From Rutidosis leptorrhynchoides (lineage: Eukaryota; Streptophyta; Magnoliopsida; Asterales; Asteraceae): DNA of 64,000 bases. Made by a program: the position numbers and the translations under genes. The notes beneath the pieces were generated by a model, which saw nothing but the letters and a program-made list of their open reading frames with translations, was not told the origin of the DNA and searched no databases. The DNA lies in contig NC_092336.1 of assembly GCF_046630445.1 (NCBI RefSeq), positions 503,951,001-504,015,000 on the forward strand, read 5' to 3'. Below, piece by piece: positions 48,266-60,448 of this stretch (position 1 is its first letter; the number at the start of each line of letters is the position of its first letter).

Positions 48266-51206
48266 TAATTTGAAGGCACAAAAACTAATAAGAAAAGGTT
48301 GCTATGCTGTTCTAGCACACGTTGAGAAAGTACAAACTGAAGAAAAGAGCATCAATGATGTTCCCGTCGCAAAAGAATTTCCCGATGTATTTCCGAAAGA
48401 ATTACCGGGATTACCCCCACATCGATCCATTGAATTTCAAATAGATCTTGTACCAGGAGCTGCACCAATAGCTCGTGCTCCTTACAGACTCGCACCCAGC
48501 GAGATGAAAGAACTGCAAAGCCAATTACAAGAACTTTTAGAGCGTGGTTTCATTCGACCAAGCACATCACCGTGGGGAGCTCCTGTTTTGTTTGTCAAGA
48601 AGAAAGATGGTACATTCAGGTTGTGTATCGACTACCGAGAGTTGAACAAACTTACCATCAAGAACCACTACCCACTACCGAGAATCGATGACTTATTTGA
48701 TCAACTACAAGGCTCGTCTGTTTATTCAAAGATTGACTTACGTTCCGGGTATCATCAAATGCGGGTGAAAGAAGATGATATTCCAAAGACTGCTTTCAGA
48801 ACATGTTACAGTCATTACGAGTTTATGGTCATGCCGTTTGGTTTAACTAATGCACCAGCTGTGTTCATGGACCTTATGAACCGAGTGTGTGGACCATACC
48901 TTGACAAGTTTGTCATTGTTTTCATTGATGACATACTTATTTACTCAAAGAATAACCAAGAACACGGTGAACATTTGAGAAAGGTGTTAGAAGTATTGAG
49001 GAAGGAAGAATTGTACGCTAAGTTTTCAAAGTGTGTATTTTGGTTGGAAGAAGTTCAATTCCTCGGTCACATAGTGAACAAAGAAGGTATTAAGGTGGAT
49101 CCGGCAAAGATAGAAACTGTTGAAAAGTGGGAAACCCCGAAAACTCCGAAACACATACGCCAGTTTTTAGGACTAGCTGGTTACTACAGAAGGTTCATCC
49201 AAGACTTTTCCAGAATAGCAAAACCCTTGACTGCATTAACGCATAAAGGGAAGAAATTTGAATGGAAGGATGAACAAGAGAAAGCGTTTCAGTTATTGAA
49301 GAAAAAGCTAACTACTGCACCTATATTGTCATTGCCTGAAGGGAATGATGATTTTGTGATTTATTGTGACGCATCAAAGCAAGGTCTCGGTTGTGTATTA
49401 ATGCAACGAACGAAGGTGATTGCTTATGCGTCTAGACAATTGAAGATTCACGAACAAAATTATACGACGCATAATTTGGAATTAGGCGCGGTTGTTTTTG
49501 CATTAAAGACTTGGAGGCACTACTTATATGGGGTCAAAATTATTATATATACCGACCACAAAAGTCTTCAACACATATTTAATCAGAAACAACTGAATAT
49601 GAGGCAGCGTAGGTGGATTGAATTGTTGAATGATTACGACTTTGAGATTCGTTACCACCCGGGGAAGGCAAATGTGGTAGCCGACGCCTTGAGCAGGAAG
49701 GACAGAGAACCCATTCGAGTAAAATCTATTAATATAATGATTCACAATAACCTTACTACTCAAATAAAGGAGGCGCAACAAGGAGTTTTAAAAGAGCGAA
49801 ATTTAAAGGATGAAATACCTAAAGGATCAGAGAAGCATCTTAATATTCGGGAAGACGGAAACCGGTATAGGGCTGAAAGGATTTGGATACCAAAATTTGG
49901 AGATATGAGAGAAATGGTACTTAGAGAAGCTCATAAAACCAGATACTCAATACATCCTGGAACGGGGAAGATGTACAAGGATCTCAAGAAACATTTTTGG
50001 TGGCCGGGTATGAAAGCCGATGTTGCTAAATATGTAGGAGAATGTTTGACGTGTTCTAAGGTCAAAGCTGAGAATCAGAAACCATCAGGTCTACTTCAAC
50101 AACCCGAAATCCCGGAATGGAAATGGGAAAACATTACCATGGATTTCATCACTAAATTGCCAAGGACTGCAAGTGGTTTTGATACTATTTGGGTAATAGT
50201 TGATCGTCTCACCAAATCAGCACACTTCCTGCCAATAAGAGAAGATGACAAGATGGAGAAGTTAGCACGACTGTATTTGAAGGAAGTCGTCTCCAGACAT
50301 GGAATACCAATCTCTATTATCTCTGATAGGGATGGCAGATTTATTTCAAGATTCTGGCAGACATTACAGCAAGCATTAGGAACTCGTCTAGACATGAGTA
50401 CTGCCTATCATCCACAAACTGATGGGCAGAGCGAAAGGATGATACAAACGTTTGAAGACATGCTACGAGCATGTGTTATTGATTTCGGAAACAGTTGAGA
50501 TCGACATCTACCGTTAGCAGAATTTTCCTACAACAACAGCTACCATTCAAGCATTGAGATGGCGTCGTTTGAAGCACTTTATTGTAGAAAGTGCAGGTCT
50601 CCGATTTGTTGGAGTGAAGTGGGGGATAGACAGATTACGGGTCCGGAGATAATACAAGAAACTACCGAGAAGATCATCCAAATTCAACAACGGTTGAAAA
50701 CCGCCCAAAGTCGACAAAAGAGCTACGCTGACATTAAAAGAAAAGATATAGAATTTGAAATTGGAGAGATGGTCATGCTTAAAGTTGCACCTTGGAAAGG
50801 CGTTGTTCGATTTGGTAAACGAGGGAAATTAAATCTAAGGTATATCGGACCATTCAAGATTATTGATCGTGTCGGACCAGTAACTTACCGACTTGAGTTA
50901 CCTCAACAACTCGCGGCTGTACATAACACTTTCCACGTCTCGAATTTGAAGAACTTTTTTGCTAAAGAAGATCTCACTATTCCATTAGATGAAATCCAAA
51001 TCAACGAAAAACTTCAATTCATCGAAAAACCCATCGAAATAATGGATCGTGAGGTTAAAAGACTTAAGAAAAACAAGATACCAATTGTTAAGGTTCGATG
51101 GAATGCTCGTAGAGGACCCGAGTTCACCTGGGAATGAGAAGATCAGATGAAGAAGAAATACCTGCATTTATTTCCAGAAGATACGTCAACACCTCCAACT
51201 GCTTAA
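48222..51206 (+). pseudogene. Element B pol (RT, RNase H, integrase, chromodomain), broken
   Basis: Open from 48222 to TGA at 50496-50498 and from 50559 to TGA at 51135-51137, with the natural TAA at 51204-51206. RT ([25 protein letters not shown]), RNase H ([15 protein letters not shown]) and integrase residues ([26 protein letters not shown]) are kept. The first TGA replaces the same Trp codon that is TAG in element D. The second replaces an Arg codon (CGA in C) in the chromodomain, a typical methyl-C deamination. It is inactive as it stands. Confidence 0.9.
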
Positions 51207-51207
51207 A

Positions 51208-51241
51208 ATTTCGGGACGAAATTTATTTAACTGGTAGGTAC
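51208..51241 (+). promoter_or_regulatory. Element B pre-PPT hairpin and polypurine tract
   Basis: ATTTCGGGACGAAAT at 51208-51222 and TTTAACTGGTAGGTAC ending at the LTR start 51242, with one C-to-T-like change inside the tract relative to C. Confidence 0.7.
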
Positions 51242-54200
51242 TGTAGTGACTCGAACTTTTCCATGTTTATATATATATTAAATGAAATTGTTATTTACAT
51301 GATTAAGTGTTTCCAACATGTTAAGTAATCAAACTTGTTAAGACTTGATTAATTGAAATAGGTTTCATATAGACAATTGACCACCCAAGTTGACCGGTGA
51401 TTCACGAACGTTAAAACTTGTAAAAACTATATGATGACATATATATGGTTATATATATAGTTAACATGATATTATGAAAAGTAAACATATCATTAAATAT
51501 ATTAATAATGAACTACATATGTAAAAACAAGACTACTAACTTAATGATTTTGAAACGAGACATATATGTAACGATTATCGTTGTAACGACATTTAATGTA
51601 TATATATATATATCATATTAAGAGATATTCGTACATCATAATATCATGATAATATAATAATTTAAAATCTTATTTGATATTATAAACATTGGGTTAACAA
51701 CATTTAACAAGATCGTTAACCTAATGGTTTCAAAACAACACTTACATGTAACGACTAACGATGACTTAACGACTCAGTTAAAATGTATATACATGTAGTG
51801 TTTTAATATGTATTCATACACTTTTGAAAGACTTCAAGACACTTATCAAAATACTTCTACTTAACAAAAATGCTTACAATTACATCCTCGTTCAGTTTCA
51901 TCAACAATTCTACTCGTATGCACCCGTATTCATACTCGTACAATACACAGCTTTTAGATGTATGTACTATTGGTATATATACTCCAATGATCAGCTCTTA
52001 GCAGCCCATGTGAGTCACCTAATACATGTGGAAACCATCATTTGGCAACTAGCATGGAATATCTCATAAAATTACAAAAATATGAGTAATCATTCATGAC
52101 TTATTTACATGAAAATAAAATTACATATCCTTTATATCTAATCCATACACCAACGACCAAAAACACCTACAAACACTTTCATTCTTCAATTTTCTTCATC
52201 TAATTGATCTCTCTCAAGTTCTATCTTCAAGTTCTAAGTGTTCTTCATAAATTCTACAAGTTCTAGTTTCATAAAATCAAGAATACTTCCAAGTTTGCTA
52301 GCTTACTTCCAATCTTGTAGAATGATCATCCAACCTCAAGAAATCTTTCTTATTTATAGTAAGATATCTTTCTAATATAAGGTAATACTCATATTCAAAA
52401 TTTGATTCAATTTCTATAACTATAACAATCTTATTTCGAGTGAAAATCTTACTTGAACTGTTTTCGTGTCATGATTCTGCTTCAAGAACTTTCAAGCCAT
52501 CCAAGGATCCTTTGAAGCTAGATCCATTTTTCTTATTTTCAGTAGCTTTATCCAAAAAACTTGAGGTAGTAATGATGTTCATAATATCATTCGATTCATA
52601 CATATAAAGCTATCTTATTCGAAGGTTTAAACTTGTAATCACTAGAACATAGTTTAGTTAATTCTAAACTTGTTCGCAAACAAAAGTAAACCTTCTAACT
52701 TGACTTTTAAAATCAAGTAAACACATGTTCTATATCTATATGATATGCTAACTTAATGATTTAAAACCTGGAAACACGAAAAACACTGTAAAACCGGATT
52801 TACGCCGTCGTAGTAACACCGCGGGCTGTTTTGGGTTAGTTAATTAAAAACTATGATAAACTTTGATTTAAAAGTTGTTCTTCTGGGAAAATGATTTTTC
52901 TTATGAATATGAAACTATATCCAAAAATCATGGTTAAACTCAAAGTGGAAGTATGTTTTTCAAAATGGTCATCAAGACGTCGTTATTTCGACTGAAATGA
53001 CTACCTCTTACAAAAACGACTTGTAACTTATATTTCTGTCTATAAACCTATACTTTTTCTGTTTAGATTCATAAAATAGAGTTCAATATGAAACCATAGC
53101 AATTTGATTCACTCAAAACGGATTTAAAACGAAGAAGTTATGGGTAAAACAAGATTGGATAATTTTTCTTGTTGTAACTACGTGAAAATTGGTAACAAAT
53201 CTATATTAATCATATCCTAGCTAACTTATATTGTATTATATATGTATTCTAATATATTATGTAATCTTGGGATACCATAGACACGTATGCAAATGTTTTG
53301 ACATATCATATCGACCCATGTGTATATATTATTTGGAACAACCATAGACACTCTATATGCAGTAATGTGGGAGTTAGCTATACAGGGTTGAGGTTGATTC
53401 CAAAAATATATATACTTTGAGTTGTGATCTAGCCTGAGACGTGTATACACTGGGTTGTGGATTGATTCAAGATAATATATATCAATTTTTTTCTGTACAT
53501 CTAACTTTGGATAACTAGTTGTAGGTTACTAACGAGGACAGCTGACTTAATGAACTTAAAACATCAAAATGTATTAAAAGTGTTGTAAATATATTTTGAA
53601 CATACTTTGATATATATGTACATATTTGTTATAGGTTCGTGAATCGACCAGTGGCCAAGTCTTACTTCCCGACGAAGTAAAAATATGTGAAAGTGAGTTA
53701 TAGTTCCACTTTTAAAATCTAATATTTTTGGGATGAGAATACATGCAGGTTTTATAAATGATTTACAAAATAGACACAAGTACGTGAAACTACATTCTAT
53801 GGTTGAATTATCGAAATCGAATATGCCCCTTTTTATTAAGTCTGGTAATCTAAGAATTAGGGAACAGACACCCTAATTGACGCGAATCCTAAAGATAGAT
53901 CTATTGGGCCTAACAAACCCATCCAAAGTACCGGATGCTTTAGTACTTCGAAATTTATATCATATCCGAAGGGTGTCCCGGAATGATGGGGATATTCTTA
54001 TATATGCATCTTGTTAATGTCGGTTACCAAGTGTTCACCATATGAATGATTTTTATCTCTATGTATGGGATGTATATTGAAATAAGAAATCTTGTGGTCT
54101 ATTGTTACGATTTGATATATATATAGGTTAAACCTATAACTCACTAACATTTTTTGTTGACGTTTTAAGCATGTTTATTCTCAGGTGATTATTAAGAGCT

Positions 54201-54527
54201 TCCGCTGTCGCATACTTAAATAAGGACAAGATTTGGAGTCCATGCTTGTATGATATTGTGTAAAAACTACATTCAAGAAACTTATTTCGTTGTAACATAT
54301 TTGTATTGTAAACCATTATGTAATAGTCGTGTGTAAACAGGATATTTTAGATTATCATTATTTGATAATCTACTTAAAGCTTTTTAAACCTTTATTGATG
54401 AAATAAAGGTTATGGTTTGTTTTAAAATGAATGCAGTCTTTGAAAAACGTCTCATATAGAGGTCAAAACCTCGCAACGAAATCAATTAATATGGAACGTT
54501 TTTAATCAATAAGAACGGGACATTTCA
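51242..54527 (+). repeat. Element B right LTR, 3,286 bp, uninterrupted
   Basis: TGTAGTGACTCG..GGGACATTTCA. It shows the empty insertion site for the solo LTR near 51974 and a GTATAC site matching the C target near 53442. Hairpin GAGGTCAAAACCTC at 54459-54472. Confidence 0.93.
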
Positions 54528-54532
54528 TTTAA

Positions 54533-54617
54533 CCTTGAAGAATCATCCGCCAAGGATGTCCTTGGTGTGAAGTTTACATAAACTCTGTAACAATTTTTGA
54601 ACAATGACTGTAATAAA
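54533..54617 (+). pseudogene. Displaced 3' end of the element A antisense gene with poly(A) signal
   Basis: The 16 codons from 54533 keep the frame of the exon interrupted at 19317 and end at TAA (54579-54581). AATAAA follows at 54612-54617. One copy of the B target duplication (TTTAA, 54528-54532) lies just before. This shows that B inserted 16 codons before the end of the gene. Confidence 0.75.
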
Positions 54618-55657
54618 GTTATCTGCATTTCATGCTACAAATACATGCTAATTTTATGATTGTGTTTGTCTTTATGCTTATGCCAAATTCTTTGATGTTT
54701 CTTGCTAAAATAAACATGATGTGCACTAAGCATATGATAAATTTTTTATGTACAATTGTGTACTGCACAACTTAATAAAACATATTGAAAAGTATTTGGT
54801 ATAATTCTTATGAAGATGCCTTGCACTGTTAAGTTTTTCTGAATTATCAACATATACAATATACTTTGCAAAGATTATGCCTTCAAATAATTTGCAGGAC
54901 ATTAAAGTCCATCATACGCGTTCCGTCATGGAATTGATGAGGAATATTTATGAAGTATTTTTAAATAGTGGTTATGAATTAATAACCTTTCCGCCATACA
55001 CCTTCCGTCCTAAAGTTTATGAGGAAGAGTTGTGAAATACGTCGGCCTTCATATATTGTGATAACTTCATTCGTTTTGTGAAGCAAGTTTTTATAATGTG
55101 TGTCATGACAAGTATCTAGTTTTTCATTTTGCCTCGGTACGTTCTAGTAAAACTTTAACATTTTCTAGCCGATCCCTTGCACCTTTTGCTGGCCGGCATA
55201 AGAGCATCCGCCATCGAAAGTATAAAAATACTCTCCTTCTGTGGGCAGGGTATAAATGCAATGTTTTACATTTGTCACAGGCAGCACTTTGCATAAGAAA
55301 AAGATAAAATTTTATTGATTGATAGTGCACATTACGTAAACAATTCATTATGAATTTAGGTGGATCAGGCCTAATTAGTACATTATGAAAGTTTAATGCA
55401 TGCTGTTGTAAACATATGCATTGTAGCATAAGTACAATAACGGAAAGTAAAATGATAAACTTTGCTCTTCATAAAATGCTGAAATTTGCTCTTCATACGC
55501 CAAGCGCCCAGCGCTGTACGGCCTGAATAGTTGATCATGGTATAAAAAACTCTTGAACTTCATCATCTCTGAACAATCGACGACGCCTTCTCTGATTTTC
55601 TCTACCCTCTGGTAAATTTGCAAAAGTAGACCGTTCCCTAGTTGGGGCTACATAATG
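54618..55657. other. Non-coding part of element A
   Basis: Lies between the end of the antisense gene and the end of the minus-strand protease ORF. No RT or integrase similarity was found on either strand. AT-rich with several more AATAAA words near 54710-54780. Short open frames here do not resemble known proteins. Confidence 0.5.
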
Positions 55658-56548
55658 TTAATGTATGGCAGCCACTCCGTTAGGAGTTGGAAATCTTATC
55701 TCTGCATGAGCAGTGGATGCAATTGCTCCAAATTTTGCCAACGCTGTCCTTCCAAAAAGGACATTAAATCGAGAAGTGCCTTCCAAAATAGTGAAATCAA
55801 TTGTTTCAGTTCTCAGCAATGGGAATGTTCCCATAACAACCTCCAAACGAATTCGTCCCATGGCGTTCACTGGTGTTCCTATCAATCCTGAAACCTTCAA
55901 ATTTGTCCGCCTAGCTCTATCCTTTATGTGCCTTGGAAAAGTTCTCAAACAATGCCAATAGATGATATCAGCTTCACTGCATGTATCCGTGTAGATACGG
56001 CTGATAAACTTGTTTGCAATTTCTGCTGATATGACCACTGGCTGAACGGATAAAGTCCAATTTTGGATTGGTTGAAAAATGATTGGAGCATATCTCCAGC
56101 TGTCCACATTGTTGTCTGACTGCTCACCATCTTCATAACTACTATCATTAAACCACACCATCTTGATTACCACTTCTGGAGTTAGTTCACACTCTCCGTA
56201 TGAGTTTCTGTTTTTGCGTCCGCCATGCTCTTCCCTTCTTCTGTTCTCATCCCGATGTCCTCTACGACCATCATTTCTCTGCCACACAAATTTTTTTCTG
56301 GGATCATTTCTTCTGTATTGTTTGCCTGGCAGCAAGTGATTTAACTCCCCTGCCTTAATCTTTGCAATGATTTCCCTCATCAAAGACTTGCAATTATCTG
56401 TATCATGACCCCACGCCTCATAAAAGTCACACCATAGCTCACTTCTTGGATGATCTCTTTCCTCCATAGGTGCTGGAGGATTGAAAGCAGTCCGGATAGG
56501 TTCAGTGAAAAGAATCTCCTTAGGAGTTTTGGTTAATGCCATTATCAA
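55658..56548 (-). CDS. Element A nucleocapsid-protease ORF (296 aa)
   Basis: Near residue 40 is CDFYEAWGHDTDNC, the Tat-style zinc motif with its usual second ligand His replaced by Tyr. An Arg-rich stretch follows (RRNDPRKKFVWQRNDGRRGH). About residues 175-296 are a retropepsin-like domain: RIYTDTCSEADIIYWHCL, where DTGS is DTCS, then FTILEGTSRFNVLFGRTAL and the closing RFPTPNGVAAIH. The Gly to Cys change in the active-site motif makes activity doubtful. The frame is separated from gag (56872) by about 320 bp of broken coding sequence, so it cannot be expressed as a normal gag-pro fusion. No RT follows. Confidence 0.7.
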   Translation of the reverse strand: MIMALTKTPKEILFTEPIRTAFNPPAPMEERDHPRSELWCDFYEAWGHDTDNCKSLMREIIAKIKAGELNHLLPGKQYRRNDPRKKFVWQRNDGRRGHRDENRRREEHGGRKNRNSYGECELTPEVVIKMVWFNDSSYEDGEQSDNNVDSWRYAPIIFQPIQNWTLSVQPVVISAEIANKFISRIYTDTCSEADIIYWHCLRTFPRHIKDRARRTNLKVSGLIGTPVNAMGRIRLEVVMGTFPLLRTETIDFTILEGTSRFNVLFGRTALAKFGAIASTAHAEIRFPTPNGVAAIH

Positions 56549-56871
56549 CGGATGTCTCTCTAAGGGCCTCCTGTTGTGGTGAAAATCATTAGGATGATTG
56601 TTGCCTCTCCATCCGCCATTGGAATTGTCATTTCTCCTCTGATTTCGATCAAAGTACCGCCCTCCGTTGTGCGGTTTGGTACTGTTGTTACCATCAAACT
56701 TGCTTAATCCTCGCTCGCCGGCTCAAACATGCTTTTGTGCAACTTCCAATGCTTGATACAGAGTTTTTAGCAAGTCATACCTTAACTATGAACGAGTGCA
56801 CTAAACCTTCACTGATCCAAACAGAAAATAAAATCGGATACTAGTTGTGACTCTGGACAATCAGGTATTTT

Positions 56872-57948
56872 TTATGCTTCAAGCATGTATCTCTTCATGA
56901 AATTACTCAAGGATTCATTATGATGCATCGTTATTTCATGTGCATCAAGATGTGTCAAAGTGCAGCTACGAAGATTTTGATACTGCATAACAAACTTTGC
57001 ACGAAGGTCCAAATAACTTGTTATACTTCTTGGCGGCAAACTAGCAAACCATTCCCTTGCCATTTTCTGCAACACCATGGGAAACATATGACAAGCTACC
57101 TCGTCATCCCAATGCTGCAACCTCATTGCACCCTCAAACATGGTAAGAAAATCTTCAAGATCTGTAGTACCATCATAAACTCCAATTGCCGGTATGCCAA
57201 GATTCCTGGGTAACGGATAGTTAGCAATTCGATCAATGAAACATTGAGTGGACTCTGCCATAGCTGGTGGCTTTGTAGCTTGCTCTCCAGTAATTAAAGC
57301 AAAAAAATTATCCGCAGCCACAGCGCGGACAGCGGGCTGCACTAAGCGTTGCTTATACTTTGCTGGAGCTGTCTGCTTAAGGATACCATTTAAAAGTAAT
57401 GCTGCTTTCTTTTCAGACAGGAACTCATCTTTGTCATCATTCTCTTCTTCAGAGTCAATGCCAATATAGCTGAATTCATTACCATCTTCAGAATCATCAA
57501 TATGACTGCCCAACTTGTCAAGTATTCTGGATAACTTATATTTTGACATAGATTGCTTCTTCATGATTTGCTTGTTTTTACCATCCGTCGTCCGTCGAAA
57601 AGATGTAAATGGTCCACATCGTCGTGGCTGCATCAATGGTCGCTTCCATGGATTGGTAATGAAATTGCGAAGCCTTTCTGCACTTTTGGCAACTGTTTCT
57701 TCGATTACTGGCCCTTTCCCTGGACTAGTGGCCAAATGTTTAAGCCTTTCTGCAGTTTCAGCTACCGTTTCTTCAATTGTGCTCTCCGGTGGTTGAACAG
57801 GTGCATTTTCTTCAGGCATTAGCGGATAAATTGCCACGCCTTCGGTTGACGAATTGTTAAATGTTTCAAGGACGCCTGTGGATGGGACTTCAGTTGTTTT
57901 TGTTCTTTTTTCGTTCCGCGTGTTCTTGACATTAGTGGATGGCGCCAT
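56872..57948 (-). CDS. Element A gag (Tat-like), start codon at the PBS
   Basis: Open for 358 codons from ATG at 57948. The frame is also open for three codons into the LTR. Residues about 61-108 (counted from the upstream Met) are two tandem 24-residue copies (IEETVAETAERLKHL / IEETVAKSAERLRNF). An acidic stretch follows, then a capsid domain from about 255: MFPMVLQKMAREWFASLP, SYLDLRAKFVMQYQNLRSC, HNESLSNFMKRYMLEA. The frame ends early inside the capsid domain. Similarity continues with stops to about 56700 (LKTLYQALEVAQK). It would be a structural protein packaged by a partner's enzymes. No leader separates LTR and gag, which is unusual. Confidence 0.75.
   Translation of the reverse strand: MAPSTNVKNTRNEKRTKTTEVPSTGVLETFNNSSTEGVAIYPLMPEENAPVQPPESTIEETVAETAERLKHLATSPGKGPVIEETVAKSAERLRNFITNPWKRPLMQPRRCGPFTSFRRTTDGKNKQIMKKQSMSKYKLSRILDKLGSHIDDSEDGNEFSYIGIDSEEENDDKDEFLSEKKAALLLNGILKQTAPAKYKQRLVQPAVRAVAADNFFALITGEQATKPPAMAESTQCFIDRIANYPLPRNLGIPAIGVYDGTTDLEDFLTMFEGAMRLQHWDDEVACHMFPMVLQKMAREWFASLPPRSITSYLDLRAKFVMQYQNLRSCTLTHLDAHEITMHHNESLSNFMKRYMLEA
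57941..57947 (-). promoter_or_regulatory. Probable primer-binding site of element A overlapping the gag ATG
   Basis: On the minus strand the LTR ends ..TTAACA, then A, then TGGCGCC. The seven bases match the core complementary to tRNA-Asp, but the following bases do not, so the primer identity is uncertain. Confidence 0.45.
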
Positions 57949-58520
57949 TGTTAACACCTATTTCCTTATGAGGTAAGGCTTAGTGTATCAACACAATACC
58001 AGAAGTATCTAGCTAAAAGTGGGAGAGTGTTGCCGATTGATGTTTACCCTCGGGAAATAATCCCTGCAGACCCAGTTCACAAGTATAGAAACTTGTGGGG
58101 TGGCATAATCAATCTTTTGTCCGCTGAGCGCTGAGCTACTAGCCGGATGACTTCTAGTGAGAGAAAGTACTATGTGAGAGAGAAAGGTGAAGTCTCTGCT
58201 CACAAGTTGTCAAAGTGTCTGAATGTGTAAAATGACGACCCAAGGGGTCTATTTATAGTGATAGATCCACCGGATGGTTCGGGGATACGTGTCAGATGAT
58301 GATATGTTCTGTTATTCGTGATCCGAAATTTATGCTGAATGTCAGCTCTCCGGCCCGGACTTAAGCGCTAGGCGGCCTTCAGGGCTTACGCATGACGGAA
58401 GCAGCCTGCACAGCGGAGAACGCTGGACGTATAGTTTCACAAAACTGTTGTTCCATTGTTCCTGATGCTAATTTCATGCGAATATTATGCCTTTATGCGT
58501 GTATACGATAGGATACACCA
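57949..58520 (-). repeat. Element A right LTR (5' LTR), 572 bp
   Basis: Same length and ends as 15812-16383. It should hold the promoter for minus-strand gag. I did not identify a convincing TATA box. Confidence 0.9.
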
Positions 58521-58988
58521 TTATCACCATTTTCAAATACCCAGTTATAACACTTAATTAGTTATAGTTATTGTTAAGTAGTACTCCGTATAATTTTCTT
58601 TTACCAGAAAGAATGAAGTACATATGTTTAAATTTGGCTCATTACTTTGAAAAAAACTTGGATGACCCATCTCGACCCATGACCCGTTTCGACCCAAACT
58701 TATTTGATCTTTGACCCAACCCGACCCATCTCGACCTGTTTGCCAGGTATAGATGATTTTAACACAAATTTGTTTGTTCCACCATCTGTCCCAAATACAT
58801 ATGACTTGCTTGAAGCGTTGCAAATGAGAATAATAACTAAATAATAAAATACCTCCCTTAACGCTTCATATTATTAGTGTAACACTTCAGGTTACATTAA
58901 AATTTTAGAGTACAAATGACAACGTAAAACTGTTTGAATAAAACCGGTACAATTTATTAAATCACAAATACAATATACTTCGAATTAT
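58521..58988. other. Intergenic stretch right of element A, downstream of kiwellin-like gene 2
   Basis: Includes a GACCC-rich run (CGACCCATGACCCGTTTCGA type) at about 58665-58745, a common dispersed plant word with no clear gene content. TTTATT at 58953-58958 is AATAAA on the minus strand, about 30 bp after the stop of kiwellin-like gene 2, and is its likely poly(A) signal. Confidence 0.5.
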
Positions 58989-59474
58989 TCAATCAACAAA
59001 TGACCAAGTAACTTCAGCTTCGCCCCATTCACTTTCAGGTATTTGAAGAGCCCGCCAAACTGGCTCAGACGCGACCACAGTACCATCAGGACACCCATCA
59101 CCACACTCGTCAATCCCTAACGCTATGGCATTATTACCACTGTAATTTATTCTTACGCCCTTATAACAACTTTGCCCATTGTTGTACCAGTCCGTGGATA
59201 ACGACACCAGAAACAAGTCACTTGAATTATACACGCCGTCACACTCAGCCGGCCCTCCACTTTCTCCACCTTGTTCGAAATCAGTGATCATCAAAGTTGC
59301 CCCAAGTTCATTGCTAGACGCGTGAATGTCATGATCAAAACTGGTTACAAGTTGATATGGAGTTAAGGTTTTTCGTATTAACTTTCGACCATGTTTTTGA
59401 CCTTCGACGTAGGTGGTGAGCAATGTAATGAGTAGAGAAAAGATAACGAGAAGGATTATAGTGGATTGCTTCAT
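58989..59474 (-). CDS. Kiwellin / ripening-related secreted protein (161 aa), copy 2
   Basis: Starts MKQSTIILLVIFSLLITLL, a signal peptide ending near VEG at about residue 25. A basic pro-region follows, then the family core: ATLMITDFEQGGESGGPAEC, LVSLSTDWYNNGQSC, IALGIDECGDGCPDG, SEPVWRAL, and EVTWSFVD at the end. It shares the MKQ start, gene size, single exon and orientation with copy 1, but the mature parts are well diverged. Like copy 1 it lacks the QPPC loop and keeps four Cys. On the minus strand CTATATAATC lies about 30 bp before the ATG and may be the TATA box, which would leave a very short 5' UTR. It is open and plausible as a functional gene. Confidence 0.85.
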   Translation of the reverse strand: MKQSTIILLVIFSLLITLLTTYVEGQKHGRKLIRKTLTPYQLVTSFDHDIHASSNELGATLMITDFEQGGESGGPAECDGVYNSSDLFLVSLSTDWYNNGQSCYKGVRINYSGNNAIALGIDECGDGCPDGTVVASEPVWRALQIPESEWGEAEVTWSFVD

Positions 59475-60448
59475 TCTATGTTTTGTGGTGCGAACAAAGG
59501 GATTATATAGTAGATCATTTTTTTTGTCTTGTCCGTTGTCAAGTTTATGTTAATTAGTCGAAGAAAATGTCGAAAAGCAAACAACAAATGCAAAAAAGGA
59601 AAGTTGTTTCGAAATGGTTGCTCTTTCCGTCTAATCCTTAAAGAAGAACAAGTTAATACAAGAAGTGAGTTACAAGATTGATCTTGCAACAAATTGTTGA
59701 AGAATTGCCAACAAGAACCAAAAGGTTGACTTTAAATTATACTTATATCAAAATCAAATAATTGCCTTAAGGGATTTGATTCTAGTTGCTATATTTATGT
59801 ACAATTCAAATAAAGATAATATTTATATAAGGGATAATAAGACTTGAGATAATCTGAACTTGGTATAACAACCCTACTTTTTCCGTTACTTCTGTTAACC
59901 ATCTGTTAATTATTTTAACAGCGATTACTTAGAATTTTGTGTGTTTAGCTAAATAAATGCATACTTGATTCTAAGAGGGTTATTAGAATTAATATAATTA
60001 TTATATTAAGGAAATAACCATTTTGGATGATGAAATATAAAGAAAACAAAACGGTTATGATAACTGCAAAGGATGTCTTTCGGGACAACGAAACATTCGG
60101 ATAAATAATTAATAATTATTAACACATAAAAATACATTTAATTTATTAGTTGTTTTAATAAATTAAACCTTGTGGATTCGTTTAAACGACCGGTTAACGT
60201 CCCGGAAATTCGATACGATTAACGGCAACTAGAAACAAGCCACACAGTCACCTAATTAGTCAAAATTTAGCCCGGGAACACCCCACTTGGGCCATGCCGA
60301 CCACCCACCCCCACCCCCCCTTTGGTTTCTTGTTTTAGCCTATCTTGATTAATTTAACCCAACATCAATCCATTTAGGGCCCTAGCGAAACGACCACAAA
60401 CCATTTTAAATAAAAACGACAAAAATTTTTTTCAAAAAAAAAAAAAAG
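59475..60448. other. Intergenic sequence upstream of kiwellin-like gene 2
   Basis: AT-rich promoter side of the gene, then repeat-like sequence. A C-rich run (CACCCACCCCCACCCCCCC) near 60301 and an A-run near 60437 are present. No gene is recognised. Confidence 0.4.

Noticed and set aside
55124-55429. 101-codon minus-strand frame in element A
   Set aside because: No RT or other retroelement motif; composition like the surrounding non-coding DNA.
58665-58745. Telomere-like or satellite tract (GACCC-rich)
   Set aside because: Irregular spacing and not the plant telomere unit; a common dispersed word.
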